A stretch of 64,000 bases of DNA from Psoroptes ovis. Its lineage: Eukaryota > Arthropoda > Arachnida > Sarcoptiformes > Psoroptidae. The stretch lies in the NCBI GenBank assembly GCA_002943765.1, contig PQWQ01000001.1, positions 2,453,501 through 2,517,500 on the forward strand, given 5' to 3'. A program made the position numbers and the translations under genes. The notes below the pieces were generated by a model, which did no database searches, was not told the DNA's origin, and worked only from the letters and a program-made list of their open reading frames with translations. This document shows positions 48,828 to 61,977 of the stretch, piece after piece (position 1 is the first letter of the stretch; every line of letters begins with the position of its first letter).

Positions 48828-51800
48828 ACAAATATCGAATTTTTTTCTTGTTCCTTATTTTTGAATTTGGATTATTTGAGGTAGTATTATCAGTTGAATC
48901 GATTGATCAATCATAAATCGAAATTCCGCTAAAAATAGATAGAATAAAATACAGAATTTCGATCAGCAAATTTTGACTCAAAATATAATCAAATTGTATT
49001 AATTAATTGATCTTAAATTATATTTCAAAATATTCAAGTTCAACAAAATAATTTAAAAAAATATATTACGCATCAATTTTGTTTTTTGTTTATATTTGAA
49101 ACTGAATTATTATTATTATCATCATTGAAATTGTATTGATAATATATATTGAATATTAATTCAATTTAAATTCATTGATATTCGAATATAAATAATAATA
49201 TTCAATTCAATCTTTGATTTTTCTTTTCTTACTTTCAATTTCAAAATGTCGTTCAAAATTCAATTATAAATACATATGGGATTGAATGACAGAAAAAACT
49301 TGAAAATGAATATTTTTTTTCAATTTAAAATCTTGATTTCAATCAAGAAACATCGAAATGTTTGTATGAATCTAACGATGAATCTATTCAAGACTGTACA
49401 TCTCATGAAGCATACCTCACTTTACCTTACCTCATACTTTCAAAACATGCTTGTTATATTCATACAAATCTCAAATAAACAAACAACCTGGCATATTTTC
49501 TATGCTATGTATTTTGATAATGTTATTATCATTTGGTGAAGAATGAAAAAACTGATAACATGAAGCAATAATCATGATTAATTAAAATGAATTTAATTAT
49601 TTCACATTATTATTTCTATCATTTTAGAATATTTGTGTATGTGATATAAGACATATCATATTTAAAATGTTATACATGACCGATTGAATAGAATCAATGT
49701 GTACGAAAGTAATCATCAGTATTCATATGGAAATATTCATATTATTATTATCATTAATTCTGTCATTATTTGTGTGCGTGTGTACATGTGTGCTTGTATT
49801 CGTGGTTAATGACGACATTTTCTTAATATTTTTTGCTTAACATTTTCATTTTCTTTTCAAGCGATTCTAATAAATATGTGAAAATACATTTCTTTCTTAT
49901 TTCTTCTTTGATAAATATTATGGCAATAATAATTATGATAATAATTGGCAATAAATAAAATGTAAATGTGATATTAATTCATTTTTTCTGGTCCGAAGCA
50001 AAATTTTAAAAATTTCAATTTTTCATCACAAAAATGCCGGTAAATTTGTGAATTACAAAGAATAAATTCATCTAAGATGAACGTAATAATACGTCAGTAG
50101 CACATCACTACAGCCGAGGTGGCGATCGAAAAAAATGCACCATAGATATTAAATTGATAAAAAAAAGAAATCATCAAATGAACGATGAAAAAGTAATGAT
50201 TGAAGCGAAAATACAAATAAATGAAATAATATTTTTGGAATTTTTGAGATAAAAATTTTCAATTATGCTATTGAATTATTGAAAGAAAAAAACTAAATCG
50301 AATTACTTTCATTTCTTTTCAAATTTTTTCAAATGGGATTTTCAATACGTGCATTGTAAAGAAATGAAAATTTAAGATTATTTTGAAAAAATTTCATAGA
50401 ATTAAGTTCAAATTTAGTACACATTAACTCGATTATTGATGAATGAATGACTGAATGATTTAGTGATGGTGGCAAAAAAATTTTTCATTTCAAAGAAATT
50501 TGAGAATTGATTCTCGAGAATTTTTTAAATATTTGATTTAAATGCGATAATCTAAGAAATTTTCAAGTTTTTACTTAGAGTATAAAATTTTCGCAGTTTT
50601 CTGAATTGCTAAATTCACATTAAAATCGGTATCATCAAAAATTTGAGAATATTGATTGATTATTAATTAATAATTAATCAATTATCGATATAAATAGCCT
50701 TTATATGAATGAAAACAAAACACAAATAATCACAATATGAAAATAAGGATAATCATGAATGAATAGGTAGAAAAAAAGCAAAAAAATTTACAAATATTAC
50801 TGTTTTTAATTTTGCTGATATTAGATCGTTGCTATTATTAGTAAAAGATGATCAATAGTGGTTATGGTGATCGAGTGTAAATAACATTTAATTTGTAATA
50901 TTTATTTGGTTGTGAAACGGAAAATTTTCCGATTAATATTCAAATTTTAAGAAAATGAATTCACAAATTTTCATAATTCATATTCACAGAATTGAATTTT
51001 TTCAAAAAAATTCAACAAAAATGCGAGGATAATTAAGACGAAAAAACACGCGTAAATTCCGTGAAAATATTAAAATGAAATAAAATGAAACTCTTGGATA
51101 AAATTAAATCTTCACTAAGTAAAAATAACTACCACCACCATCATTATCATCTCCACAACCACCACCACCTTTGGTAATCGCACAATAATAATCACAATTA
51201 AAATTTAAAAAAAAAGAAAATTACCACTTGTTACTGTGTTGTGTATTTCAATTATTATCACCGCATATATTCATTCAATATTAATCATTGATGATAACGA
51301 ATCATTGAACGATGATAATAATAATGGGAGAGCTAGAGAGAAAGAGAAACACTTGTAATTTCAATTCTAATTTTACACATTCAATGAAAAAATGAAAATG
51401 TAAATGATAACAATACTGACTAAAATCAAAATTTTCATAGAAAATCATTTATATATGAAAATATATTTTGTTTTTTATTTTTTTATTTTTCAAAATTATA
51501 TATACATTGAATATATTTAACGGTAAACAATATCAAATGTAGCTGCTAGTTGATTGTTTGTTTGTTTTCCAACATTTTGAAAATACATCTTAATCATCAT
51601 TTATATATAAATGGTTGTTCATATATAATTACTATTGGTTGTATTAGCATTTGTATTTGTCTTTGACTGGAAAGAATCGAGAATAATATCAGTAAAAGAA
51701 ATGATAATATTAAGATGAAAATATAAAAATAATACAAAAAAATGCCAAACATATTGAAACATATTAAAAAAATATATATATGGTACTCCTACATCAAATA

Positions 51801-54800
51801 TTGATTCAAATAGAGTGAATGAAAGAATGATGATGATGATGATATATATTTATCATATATATTTGTTGATGTTTGATCAACACTAAAATCCATTATAATA
51901 ATAATGATGATGATAAAGATGATTATGATGCTAAAAATAGATTCAAATTTATATATGACTTGTATTGATGAAATGTATGTACAAATGACAATGATGATAA
52001 TAATATTAATAAAACCATACAATGCTCACAAATTAGAGATGAAGATGGATACAAATTGAATGCATTTTTTAAAATTACAATATTATGACATATAACCCAC
52101 GCACATGATACACATCTAAAGCAGCAGCAGCAACAGCAATCGATAACAAATCATCATCATGATCAATAATACTAATGATTAAATGTTTCAATTAAAATAT
52201 AATTGATTCCGTTCATAGCTAGATTCTAAGCCTTACAATGGGATAAAAAAAAGTCTTTGGTGCAACAACACACCTGGGTACCCCCAACAAACTCAATAGA
52301 CCAAATTAGATTGAAAAAATTTCATATTTCTTAATCATAATGCAAATTATACAAAATACTAAAATATTGAATCAAAAAACTCGATGTCTACAATTAATAA
52401 TAATATTAATATTTACAAATGGGGATTTTTTTCCACAATTTTCGATAAAATGCAAATCATATGATACATATTCAAAAATTTCGGACTCAAAAAAAATTAT
52501 CTCTACGAATATACAAACAAACAAAATGAACATGGGATCTAAAAATAAAAAATTTGTATAAATTCATATATGAAAATCTTATCACTACTATTATACTAAT
52601 AAGAGCTCTAATATGATAATATTGAGTGGTATAAACAAATATGTTTGATGCTGTGATTAAGTTTCATCACTACAATACATGCAAATGATTATCAATGGGT
52701 TATTCTCAATTTTTGTTTTTCATGAATGATGCTTGTCAATGTTTATTGAGGAAATTTTTCCAAATTATGATTGTATCATGGTAAGATTTTGAAATTTCAC
52801 CAGATTTCAACCAAATTATTATCAGGCGATTTGTTCGAATCGTTATTGGCGTTCATTCGTACGATTTGTGATAGGAATTTTTCGAAAATTTTCATGGATT
52901 CCTCAATTTTTTAAAACAAATTTAAAAAAATCATGTCAATCAAAATATACAACAGTAAATTAAGATTTTAATGTGCAAATCATTTGAGAACGATTGAAAC
53001 AATGTAATCAATATTGATTTAAATATTTTTCTTTGATTGAATAACATTGAAATATTTTTTGGATATTTATTTGGAAAAATTGCAACGGAAATAGACGAAA
53101 TGGTTCTCGATATTTGAATGTTGGGAAAAAAATCCAATATTGTGATCCAAAAATAACATCAATATCTCATTGCCATTATCAGCTATACAAACACCATGAT
53201 TACAATCAACTATCCCGCTAAAATCAAATATATATCGACAAAGATGATGACAAAACAGCAATGAAAACAGGAAAATGAATTTTTCATAAAATTCCCAAAA
53301 TAATAGAAAAACTAAAAAGATATATAATGTAATACATGAAATATAATGATGATAATGAATGAATAAATAAATAAATAAATACATGAGAGAATATTGAAAA
53401 TTGACCTTCAATTCTATTAATAAACCTGGCTGACGATTTCAATTTCAACTACAAATTGAATGAAAGCTTGTTTATGTTTTGAATTTGAAAAAAAGAAAGA
53501 GATGCATTCAATATATATATACGAATAGCAGCAAGAAAATAATTTTTTTGATTTACATCTGGTAAATTTTGAAGAAGAATCTTTTTTTAAAAAGGAATGG
53601 AAAAGAAATGAAAAATTTCAAATTTCGATTTCAAGATTTTTTCTTCCAAGATTTGACAAGAAAATAAATCTTGAAATTTTGAAATAAATCTTATTTACTA
53701 TCAATGAACACAAGCTCTACGGTGCTCCATCTATGATCTTTGAATGTTTAAATGTTTGCTTGGTTTTTTCTCTGAATTTTAGTGAATTTTAAAAGTAATT
53801 AAGAATTGAAATTTTGACAAGTAATTTTTGCAGTTGAAAACTATTTTTCCATACATTTTTGGATGAGAAAATTAATTTGAGACATTTCAAATTACACAAT
53901 CACACACATAAGAATGCAAGCGCACGATATTATTGATATTAAATGTTAAAGTTTAGAAGTTTACCTTGAAAATTCTTATTTTTTGAATTTTTAAATTAAA
54001 TTAAATTTGATTTGATTGAAGAAAATTGATTCGAAATTTCGAATAGTGAAATAAAATGTCGAAAATCATTTCTAATCATGCAACAAATTGTTTGATTTAA
54101 ACATCTTTTCATGAAACGAATCCAACCGAAGAAATAAACAAACAGAAACACATCACTTTCAATAAAGACACAATAATTGAATGACGATGAAGAATAATTT
54201 TGAAAGCAAATATTATTGGAGCAATTAGTTGAATTGAAAAATAACAATAGGAAAATTGAAAGAAAATTCATTCGACAATTGAAAATTTCGCTATAAATTC
54301 AGATATTATCGATGAAAAGGGAACAAAAATACATCTTAGAACATTTAAAAATCATTCAAACATTTCACGAAGAATTTATTTACCAATCGAATTATTAATT
54401 CATTCATTCGTTTTAAACTTTTGAACATAAAAAATTTTCAAATCTTCACGTTCAAAACTACTGCATTTAATTATCACCAATAAAATTATTATTATTTATC
54501 TTATGATTTTATCTTAATGGTTCGATGATTATTATTGTTTCACGTTCACATTTATTACATTCATAAATGATATCGATTTCAAATTTATGTGTGTGTTATG
54601 AAGTATTCATTAAAATAAAAATTATTTTTTTCATTATTATTATCATTATTAATAATCACATAACGTTGGCAACAACAAAAGAAAATTCAATAATAAAAAA
54701 AATAATTTATATGCAAGGGGGAAAAATGAGGGAAAAATTACCAACAAGAAATGAAAAAGACACATGGAAAAATTATATAATAATAATAATAATTATAAAT

Positions 54801-54916
54801 GATGAATAATCCTTAAAAACAACATTGAAATAAATTTAAATTTTTAAAAAATCAAATAATATTTTGTAATCAAAAAAACTGAAAACAATGAAAACGATTA
54901 TAATTTAATATCATAT

Positions 54917-54940
54917 ATGATGATGATGATGATGATGATG
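54917..54940. repeat. (GAT)n microsatellite
   Basis: Eight uninterrupted GAT/ATG units in otherwise AT-rich DNA. Confidence 0.9.
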
Positions 54941-56455
54941 AATGTTACATATTCTCATTCTATTATAATAAATTGTAATATAATTTTAATTTGAATTCTA
55001 TTATAAATAAATTTACTTTTTCAAAATACAGAAAAATAATATGAAAATATTACTAGAATTATCAAACATTAAAATCTGTAGATAAATATTTTCATATAAA
55101 TATTACAGTAGATCTTTCAGTGTATGTATTCAGAGAGGTTCCGGCAAAAATCCGGCAAAAAATTTACGTACTTATTTATTTGAACGTTAGTGGAATAATT
55201 TTGTAATAAAAAATGGAAATGAAAAAATCAAAGAAATTATTTACTAATTTTTTGCATTCGCTATGTTTCACTGACGGTTGAACGCTGTCGATTGATTTTT
55301 GTTTTCTTGTTTTAAAGAATTGGAAATTCATTTTCGTTTCGAATTATATGAAGACAATGATGATGATGATTATATAGAAATCAAGAACAATATCTTTCGA
55401 CAGTATTTCTATGGTGAAATTTTGCAATTCAATTCAGTCATATGCGTCATATTAACACATAATATTTTTATGCGTCTTGGCAAAATAAAAAAAAATTCTG
55501 GTAGAAATCTAATCATTGAATAAAATGCTGCTTTATGATCATAGAATAATTGAATTTGCGTTGAGAATCTAATATCATTTTTTCTAATATTTCTCTATAC
55601 TCGATTCTGCTATCAACGAAACCAAAATTACTAATAGTTCACCATATTCTTTCGATATTTGCATTGAAATGGATATAATTTTCAAATCATAGTGGCAAAA
55701 TAATATTCCATTTCGAGTCTCATTACTGGGCCGATATTCTTATGATTTTTATGCTTCAACCCTTATCGAAGATATATACGTTTGACAGAATCTGTTTTGA
55801 ATTGAAATGGAAGTGGCTGGAAGATATTTCATCATTTTTTTTTTCATTATAAAAATAAATTTTTATCAATGATTATTATGAATTTGAATAATAATCATGA
55901 TCATAATGAAAAAGATAACAAAATACACATGCGTTTACCATATTATATGCGCTTGCATTATTATTATTATAAAATTACAAATAAATGAAAATGATGTTTG
56001 AAATTTAATTATCCAAAATGCAGAAAAAATTAATTTTTTTCCATTTTGAATAATAGAAAATAATGATAATGAATCGTTATGCAGCATATTCAGATGAATA
56101 TACAATGAATTGAAACAAACGAACAAAAAATGCAATTTTTTGCAAAATTTTGCAAAAGAATTTCTGATCAATTTTTTTCGATGGAAAAAATTTATTATTC
56201 GTTTGTTTGTTTGGAAAAATTCATCAACAAAATCATGAAAAAATGAAATAAAATTTCAATTGAAATCCGATTTAAATATTATTAAAAGAATGGAAAAATA
56301 ATGAATTTAAATGGAAATTCATCATTATTTTTCCATTGATTAATAATGACAATAATAATAATTATGATGAAAATCAAAGATTGATTTCGATTCATTTCAT
56401 GTATTATTGATAATGTTGTATTCAAATTCGTTTCTGAATATGTTTCAAAATATTT

Positions 56456-56482
56456 TATTATTATTATTATTATTATTATTAT
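56456..56482. repeat. (ATT)n microsatellite
   Basis: Nine ATT units ending in ATAACAAT. Confidence 0.9.
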
Positions 56483-57383
56483 AACAATATTTCTACAATA
56501 TGGATAAATAATAATAATATCAATATTTTCAAGTCTAAATCAAATGCATTGTATGTATCACAATCAATAATAATAATAAATGATACGAAATTGCCGGGAA
56601 TTTCAATCACATAAATATATATGAAATGCGATATATATTTTGACCTTGAATTTTATTATTTATTTATTTTTCACAAGAATATGTAATAATAATAATAATT
56701 CATATTGAATTTACAAGTATATGAGATTTTTTTTTTTCATCTTTACAATATTCCAGCAATGAAATGGAAATGTTTCAACAAAAACATTTTCAGTGAACAT
56801 ATCGAGGATGAAATTGATGAAAAAATTAATTAATCAAGGCCAATGTTATGACCAGAATTATTATTTTTGATATTATCAGTACAAAATTGAATCGTGCCGA
56901 TTCAATTCGATGTTCAAAAGATTTCAAAGTCACTGAATAATTTTGAAATATTTTCAAAAGTGAAACAAAATGAAACAAAAAAAAAATCATAAATCAAATT
57001 GGAGAATTTCTGATGAAATCCTTGACAATAATAATAATAATGTTGAAAAATTCTTAGATTCCAAGAAATTCTCGGGAAAAAATTCGCATTCAGGGAAATC
57101 AGGGAATAAAAATTTCGATAAAAAAATTGATAAAATGAAATAAAAAACAATTGAATCAAGAAAAAGAAAAATAACAACATCAATTGTAATACAATTTATT
57201 TGAATATTATTGTTATTTTTTTATTCTAAAATTAGAATTTTATTCGCTGTTTTTTGTTCAAGTAAATAACAAATACAGTTACAAATGCGAATGCAAAATG
57301 ATTTCCATTTGTTTTGTTTTGAAATTCAAATCTCGATCGTAATCGTTATTATTGTTTCTTGTTTGTAATATTGTTATGTAGTG

Positions 57384-57476
57384 TTGGATTGTCCAATAGG
57401 TTTTTGTCGATTTTAGACCGACGTTTTCATTTATTTCAATTCGATTCAATAAGAGTGAACTTTTCGGACAGTCAAA
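57384..57476. mobile_element. Mariner-like MITE, 93 bp
   Basis: The ends are TTGGATTGTCCAATAGGTTT and, on the other strand, TTTGACTGTCCGAAAAGTTC. TA follows on the right (57477-57478), while the left flank is TG. Family of 3477, 21149 and 38356, more diverged. Confidence 0.6.
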
Positions 57477-58888
57477 TATTATTGCACAAATAAATATTAA
57501 TGCAAATAAACTCGCAATTCAACATATAGTTGCAAAATTTATTGATGAAATCAAATTTTTCAATGCCAGAAAAATAAATAAATAGTACGAAAATACGTTT
57601 TTTAAATACCATTTACATTTATCTATAATTGATACTTTGAAAGAATATTCAATACGTTTTGAATTATCAAATAATTATTTTATTTGAATATTTAAAATTC
57701 AATATTTGATTTATCATATTTATTCTTGTATATTTGTGAGCTAAAATCTGATCAAAATTATAATAACAAACAAAAAAAAATTAAGACGCCTTTGATGCGA
57801 ACGAAAATACAAAGTTTTTATACCAATACTACAATTGGTAGATCACAATGTTTGTTGCTGATTATTCACATGACACATTGAAAAAATAATTGCTGCCGGT
57901 ATCTAAATGAAAAATGATTTTTTCATATTTGTTTCTAATTGAATTGTCACACGAATTGAAATATAAATGTAAATAATTGAAAAAGTAAATGTCATATTTA
58001 TTTACAAATTCATATGATAAAAACAGATAATAAGCAAACACAATTAAACCAAACATTTTTGGTCATTTACACTTTATAATTTAAAAATTACTATCTAATC
58101 CATTGCGATTCTTTTGCGAACGAAAAAAAATGAGCATAAAATCTTGGTATAATTTTATATTTGAAGAAAACACAAGCCAAGACTTGAAATGAGGAATTGA
58201 GAATCAATTCATTTATTCGTTAATTGATTCTATGAGAATTTAAATTTATTCAAAAAAAATTTGTTTCTTTGATTCTCTAAATTTGCTTCTCTAATTTTTT
58301 TCTGCAATATCATCAAGAATTGAAAAATTCGCATTCAAATTGCTTCAAGATATTTCAATGAATGCTTTTTTTGAATTATTATTTTTGGAAAATGAATATT
58401 CTAATAATAGAAATCAATTTAAATATTTGAAAATATTAGAATATCACGAGACATTCACACAAACACATTTTAAAATATTGTGTTGAATTATTTTTGACAA
58501 GTATCTTTGTCAAAAATTGATAGAAAACAAAAAAAAAAATTCTTGACATTTTACTTAATTTGTCAACTTTTTGGTAAATTTATTATTATTATTATTGTTT
58601 CCAGAGATATTATCATTATCCAACACAAAATATAAAATAAAATAAATTTCATAATTGTGGTATTATCATTGAACAGAATTATCATCATCATTTATTCTCT
58701 GTGAATCAAAAATTTGTCCAATTGATGCAATGAATGGAATATTCTATGGGATATTTTTGGTAGAATATTTATTTTTAAAAAATTTATTTAGGTCAATTTG
58801 TATATATTTATAAACACACGCACTATGGCATTATGTAGAATTTATTTTTTTCGCTTGTTTCGCGCTTCATCATTCTATGATTATGAGA

Positions 58889-58978
58889 ATGAGGATGATG
58901 ATGGCGGTGGTGATGGTGACGGTGGTGGTGGTGGTGGCGGTGATTGTGGAAGCGACGATGATGATGGTGAGAAAAAAT
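58889..58978 (+). repeat. GGT/GAT-rich imperfect trinucleotide repeat
   Basis: Imperfect GATGGCGGTGGTGAT-type units on a G-rich strand. The Asp/Gly-rich frame across it (ending at 58980) is a by-product of the trinucleotide repeat. The cDNA-like context expected of an exon is absent. Confidence 0.75.
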
Positions 58979-59726
58979 GAAAATGGTTTTAACAATTCAA
59001 AAATAACAAATAATCTTGTTACCAAAAATAACTTTTGTGCATTTGTGTGCGTGTATGTGTGTGTACATTATGTTTATATATTTTTTTTGTAAATAAATAA
59101 ATAAATAACTAAATATCAAAAAATATCAAAATAAATAAATGGAAAAAATGAATAATGAAAATGAATGGAATGTCATTGAAAATACATTATCTCATGATGA
59201 TAATATTAACGATATTAATAAATAGTAAAATTTCTAAAATGGATGTTTCAATGGAACATTTTTGAAATTATTTTGGAAGATAATTCTGTTGAAAATGCTG
59301 ATATTAACGTGTGTGTGTATGTGTGTGTAAGTTTGAGTTGGTCGGTGCATATGTCAATCGTCTATTTATACATATTCATTTTAAGGTAAATGCTAAAACA
59401 GATTATTTCAGTCTGAAATGAAAAGTTTCCAAAAATCGGAAATGATTTCGATTTTGATTTGGAATTTTGAATTCAAAACTAAAAATATAATCATTTGAAG
59501 TAGTGAAGATTATAATTTCTTTTCATAATAATGTCAATGAATAATTATGACATGAGATATATTGAGAAATCATAATGACAAACATATTATTAAAAGTATT
59601 GGCAAAATAGAAATCTAAAAAAAATGGAAATTATTCAGGAATGAATAAGGAAAAGAGAAATTAATAATAATGATTATATTTAAAATGATATTGAATAATG
59701 GCAATGATTTTCTATTTCAATATATA

Positions 59727-60090
59727 TTGGGTTGTCTCATAAGTCCTTGCCGTTTTTTTAAATTAAAAAATTAACGATCAAAATGAAATGCTAAAATATT
59801 ATGTTTGGTGTCATTTTGAAAAGAATTTTTCGGGCTATAATGAGGTCCATTTGGTTTTTTTTGTTTAGATTCATTTTTGTTGATATTTAGAGCTTTCAAG
59901 TGGAGTGTCAAGTCGACAAAAACGAACATTTTCGACACCATCATCTTTTTGCATTTAACCGAGGTGCCAATGCCACGGAAGCTGCTAGAGAGATTTGTGC
60001 CATATGCGGAGATGGTGCCAACGTTCAACAAATTTTTTGATTTCTCTTCGGAAATTCTGCAGAAGAGCGCCATATTACATATGGCTCTTC
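59727..60090 (+). pseudogene. Broken mariner element: left end and transposase HTH start
   Basis: The left terminus TTGGGTTGTCTCATAAGTCC follows TA (59725-59726) and belongs to the same end family as the MITEs in this window. After ~175 nt the frame reads ECQVDKNEHFRHHHLFAFNR and GANATEAAREICAICGDGAN, the N-terminal helix-turn-helix domain of mariner transposases. A stop follows soon after. The catalytic domain and the right end are absent. Confidence 0.75.
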
Positions 60091-60170
60091 ATCGGTTTTT
60101 TTCTTTGAAATTTTATTTTTAATTGCTAATAATTATATCTTATTATCCGATTTGCTAAATTATTTTGATG

Positions 60171-61320
60171 ATGGAATCTGATCTTTCTGACTTTGACGAA
60201 GAATCTCTGGCATCAAATCCTGGACCATCAAACAGAAAAAAAACAATGAGGTTATACTTGAAATCGTTAAAAGTGTAAGACGATTGTTCGAAAAACACGA
60301 ATCGATTAAAACGATATCACAAGCAATTGATTTATCAAGACATTACCGCATTATTAGACAAGATCTGTGCTGGAAAGAGCAGTGACTAGATCAGTCATTC
60401 TCAACCTTTTTTTCGCCGCGGCACACTGAAAAAAGGAAAAGCCTTTATTTCAAAAATCTTGCGGCACACCAAGTAAGGGAATAGTAAAGGAATGAGTTAG
60501 ATTTCCGAAATTTGGCGGCACATTTTTGGAATCTGGCGGAACACTAAAGTGCCGCGGAACACCGGTTGAGAATGACTGGACTAGATATTACCAAGTAAGA
60601 GAGGAGGAAAAGTAGCAGATCAATGCGAAATAAAAAACAAAATCGCACAATATTTATTATGTGATGCATCGTTCACACAAAAGGAAATCTCTGCAGAGTT
60701 GGTAGCTGATAACATCCAAGCGAGCCAATCTACAGTATCAAGAATTTTGAAAAAAAAGAAATATGCAAGAAAACTGCTAGTAAATTTAAATTGTTTTTCT
60801 ATAAATAATTTTTTGTGTAATCAACATCGATTCCCCCAGCTCTGATGATGCAAAACATCATAATGTTTGAACGAATGAAAATCCTAAGAAAATTGATCTA
60901 TTCATTCAATTCATGATAATCGAAATGCCAAATGAAAAATTCAAACGAAGAATTTTGCTTTTAAACAATTCAAATGCTGTCATCAAAAAAATATGGAACA
61001 AGTTGGAAGAGTTGCGCCAACAAAAAAAAATTTATTTTATGTATTTTTTCCCGGATATTATCCTTTTGATTGCATATCTTATCTTTGCCAGCCAATTCAT
61101 AACAAAATGGCCAAAAAATCCACTTCTGTGAATTTGGGTCAACACAAGAAATGGCTCAAATCCAATTACCACAGAAGTGGATATGCTACTTCAAGATTCA
61201 TGAACATATTAATGAATGCTGTGACATTTTGGACAGTTCAAAACAAATTCCAGACAAAGAGTATCGTTTGGAATAAATATCTGGACATAATATCATTAAT
61301 CTTGACAACGATTTGAATCG
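60171..61320 (+). pseudogene. Degenerate IS630/Tc1-type transposase gene with a hAT MITE inside
   Basis: The start MESDLSDFDEESLASNPGPS is followed by a frameshift and a helical DNA-binding-like block (SVRRLFEKHESIKTISQAID). After the MITE (60392-60578) comes IAQYLLCDASFTQKEISAEL and QASQSTVSRILKKKKYARK, a second HTH typical of Tc1/mariner-superfamily transposases. The C-terminal block LFYVFFPGYYPFDCISYLCQ then PIHNKMAKKS looks like an eroded 'lPpysP.lNpIEy.fs.iK.kv.k' DDE motif, with NPIE changed to DCIS. Many stops. Family assignment is by eye. Confidence 0.55.
60392..60578. mobile_element. hAT-type MITE, 187 bp, copy 1
   Basis: The ends are CAGTCATTCTCAACC, perfect over 15 bp, with exact 8-bp target duplications GACTAGAT at 60384-60391 and 60579-60586. 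The GC-rich interior has repeated GCCGCGG/GCGGCACAC subterminal motifs. Same length as the copy at 61783; I count 5 differences in 187 (about 97% identity). It is inserted inside the Tc1-type pseudogene, so it is younger than that gene's decay began or at least than its arrival. Confidence 0.96.
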
Positions 61321-61782
61321 CCGACTCGAATAGTAGGAAATTCTTTAAGCAGAATCCTCGCTGAAATTAAGAATAACATCATCTTTGCAACCGATATTAC
61401 GCAACGATCTACGATCATGGCAAACATCATCTTTTAAAGAAACCCAAGAACAAATAAGATCTTTTACAATCCTGCCGCAGCTACATACACAAACGAATCT
61501 TAATTTAAATAACCTTTTAATAAATCAAGAATCACACACAAAACCTTGGTAACCTTCCACCGCCTTTTTAAACACATACAGACACACACAATCACCTGAG
61601 GCAATAGACACAGACACATAAGCATAAAACACATTGGCAAAATATATTTTGCATATATACAGAATAATTACATTTTTTGGCATAAATAAATGAAAATTAT
61701 AAATCATCATTTTTGTTAATATTATTATCGTTTGAATTTAAATGCATCGAACGCATATATTTCATTCAAAATGGATCTAAAT

Positions 61783-61969
61783 CAGTCATTCTCAACCTTT
61801 TTTTCGCCGCGGCACACTGAAAAAAGTAAAAGCCTTTATTTCCAAAATCTTGCGGCACACCAAGTAAGGGAATAATAAAGGAATGAGTTAGATTTCCAAA
61901 ATTTGGCGGCACACTTTTGGAATCTGGCGGAACACTAAAGTGCCGCGGAACACCGGTTGAGAATGACTG
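61783..61969. mobile_element. hAT-type MITE, 187 bp, copy 2
   Basis: The same element as 60392-60578, in the same orientation, with its own 8-bp target duplications ATCTAAAT (61775-61782 and 61970-61977). Different duplications prove two separate insertions, not one tandem duplication. Confidence 0.96.
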
Positions 61970-61977
61970 ATCTAAAT

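Larger units (their letters stand above)
48828..59726. other. Long spacer upstream of HDAC4; repeats only
   Basis: Nearly 11 kb of AT-rich DNA. It must contain the HDAC4 promoter and possibly non-coding first exons. I recognise GAT (54917-54940) and ATT (56456-56482) microsatellites, a mariner-like MITE (57384-57476) and a GGT/GAT-rich patch (58889-58978). Open frames here (e.g. 53067-53411, 55299-55523) lack domains and are not annotated as genes. Confidence 0.55.

Noticed and set aside
50658..50690. Long TAATTAAT palindrome
   Set aside because: Perfect only over 14 bp of pure A/T, expected by chance at this composition.
53067..53411. Minus-strand frame with a Cys-containing patch (VDCNHGVCIADNG), considered as an exon of an EGF-like or NHL protein
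   Set aside because: Only one such patch, no second repeat, no consistent neighbouring exon or codon signature.
55299..55523. Plus-strand frame with an acidic run, considered as a gene fragment
   Set aside because: No recognisable family; the acidic run is a GAT repeat.
58798..59092. Asp/Gly-rich and Val-rich frames
   Set aside because: By-products of a GGT/GAT trinucleotide repeat.
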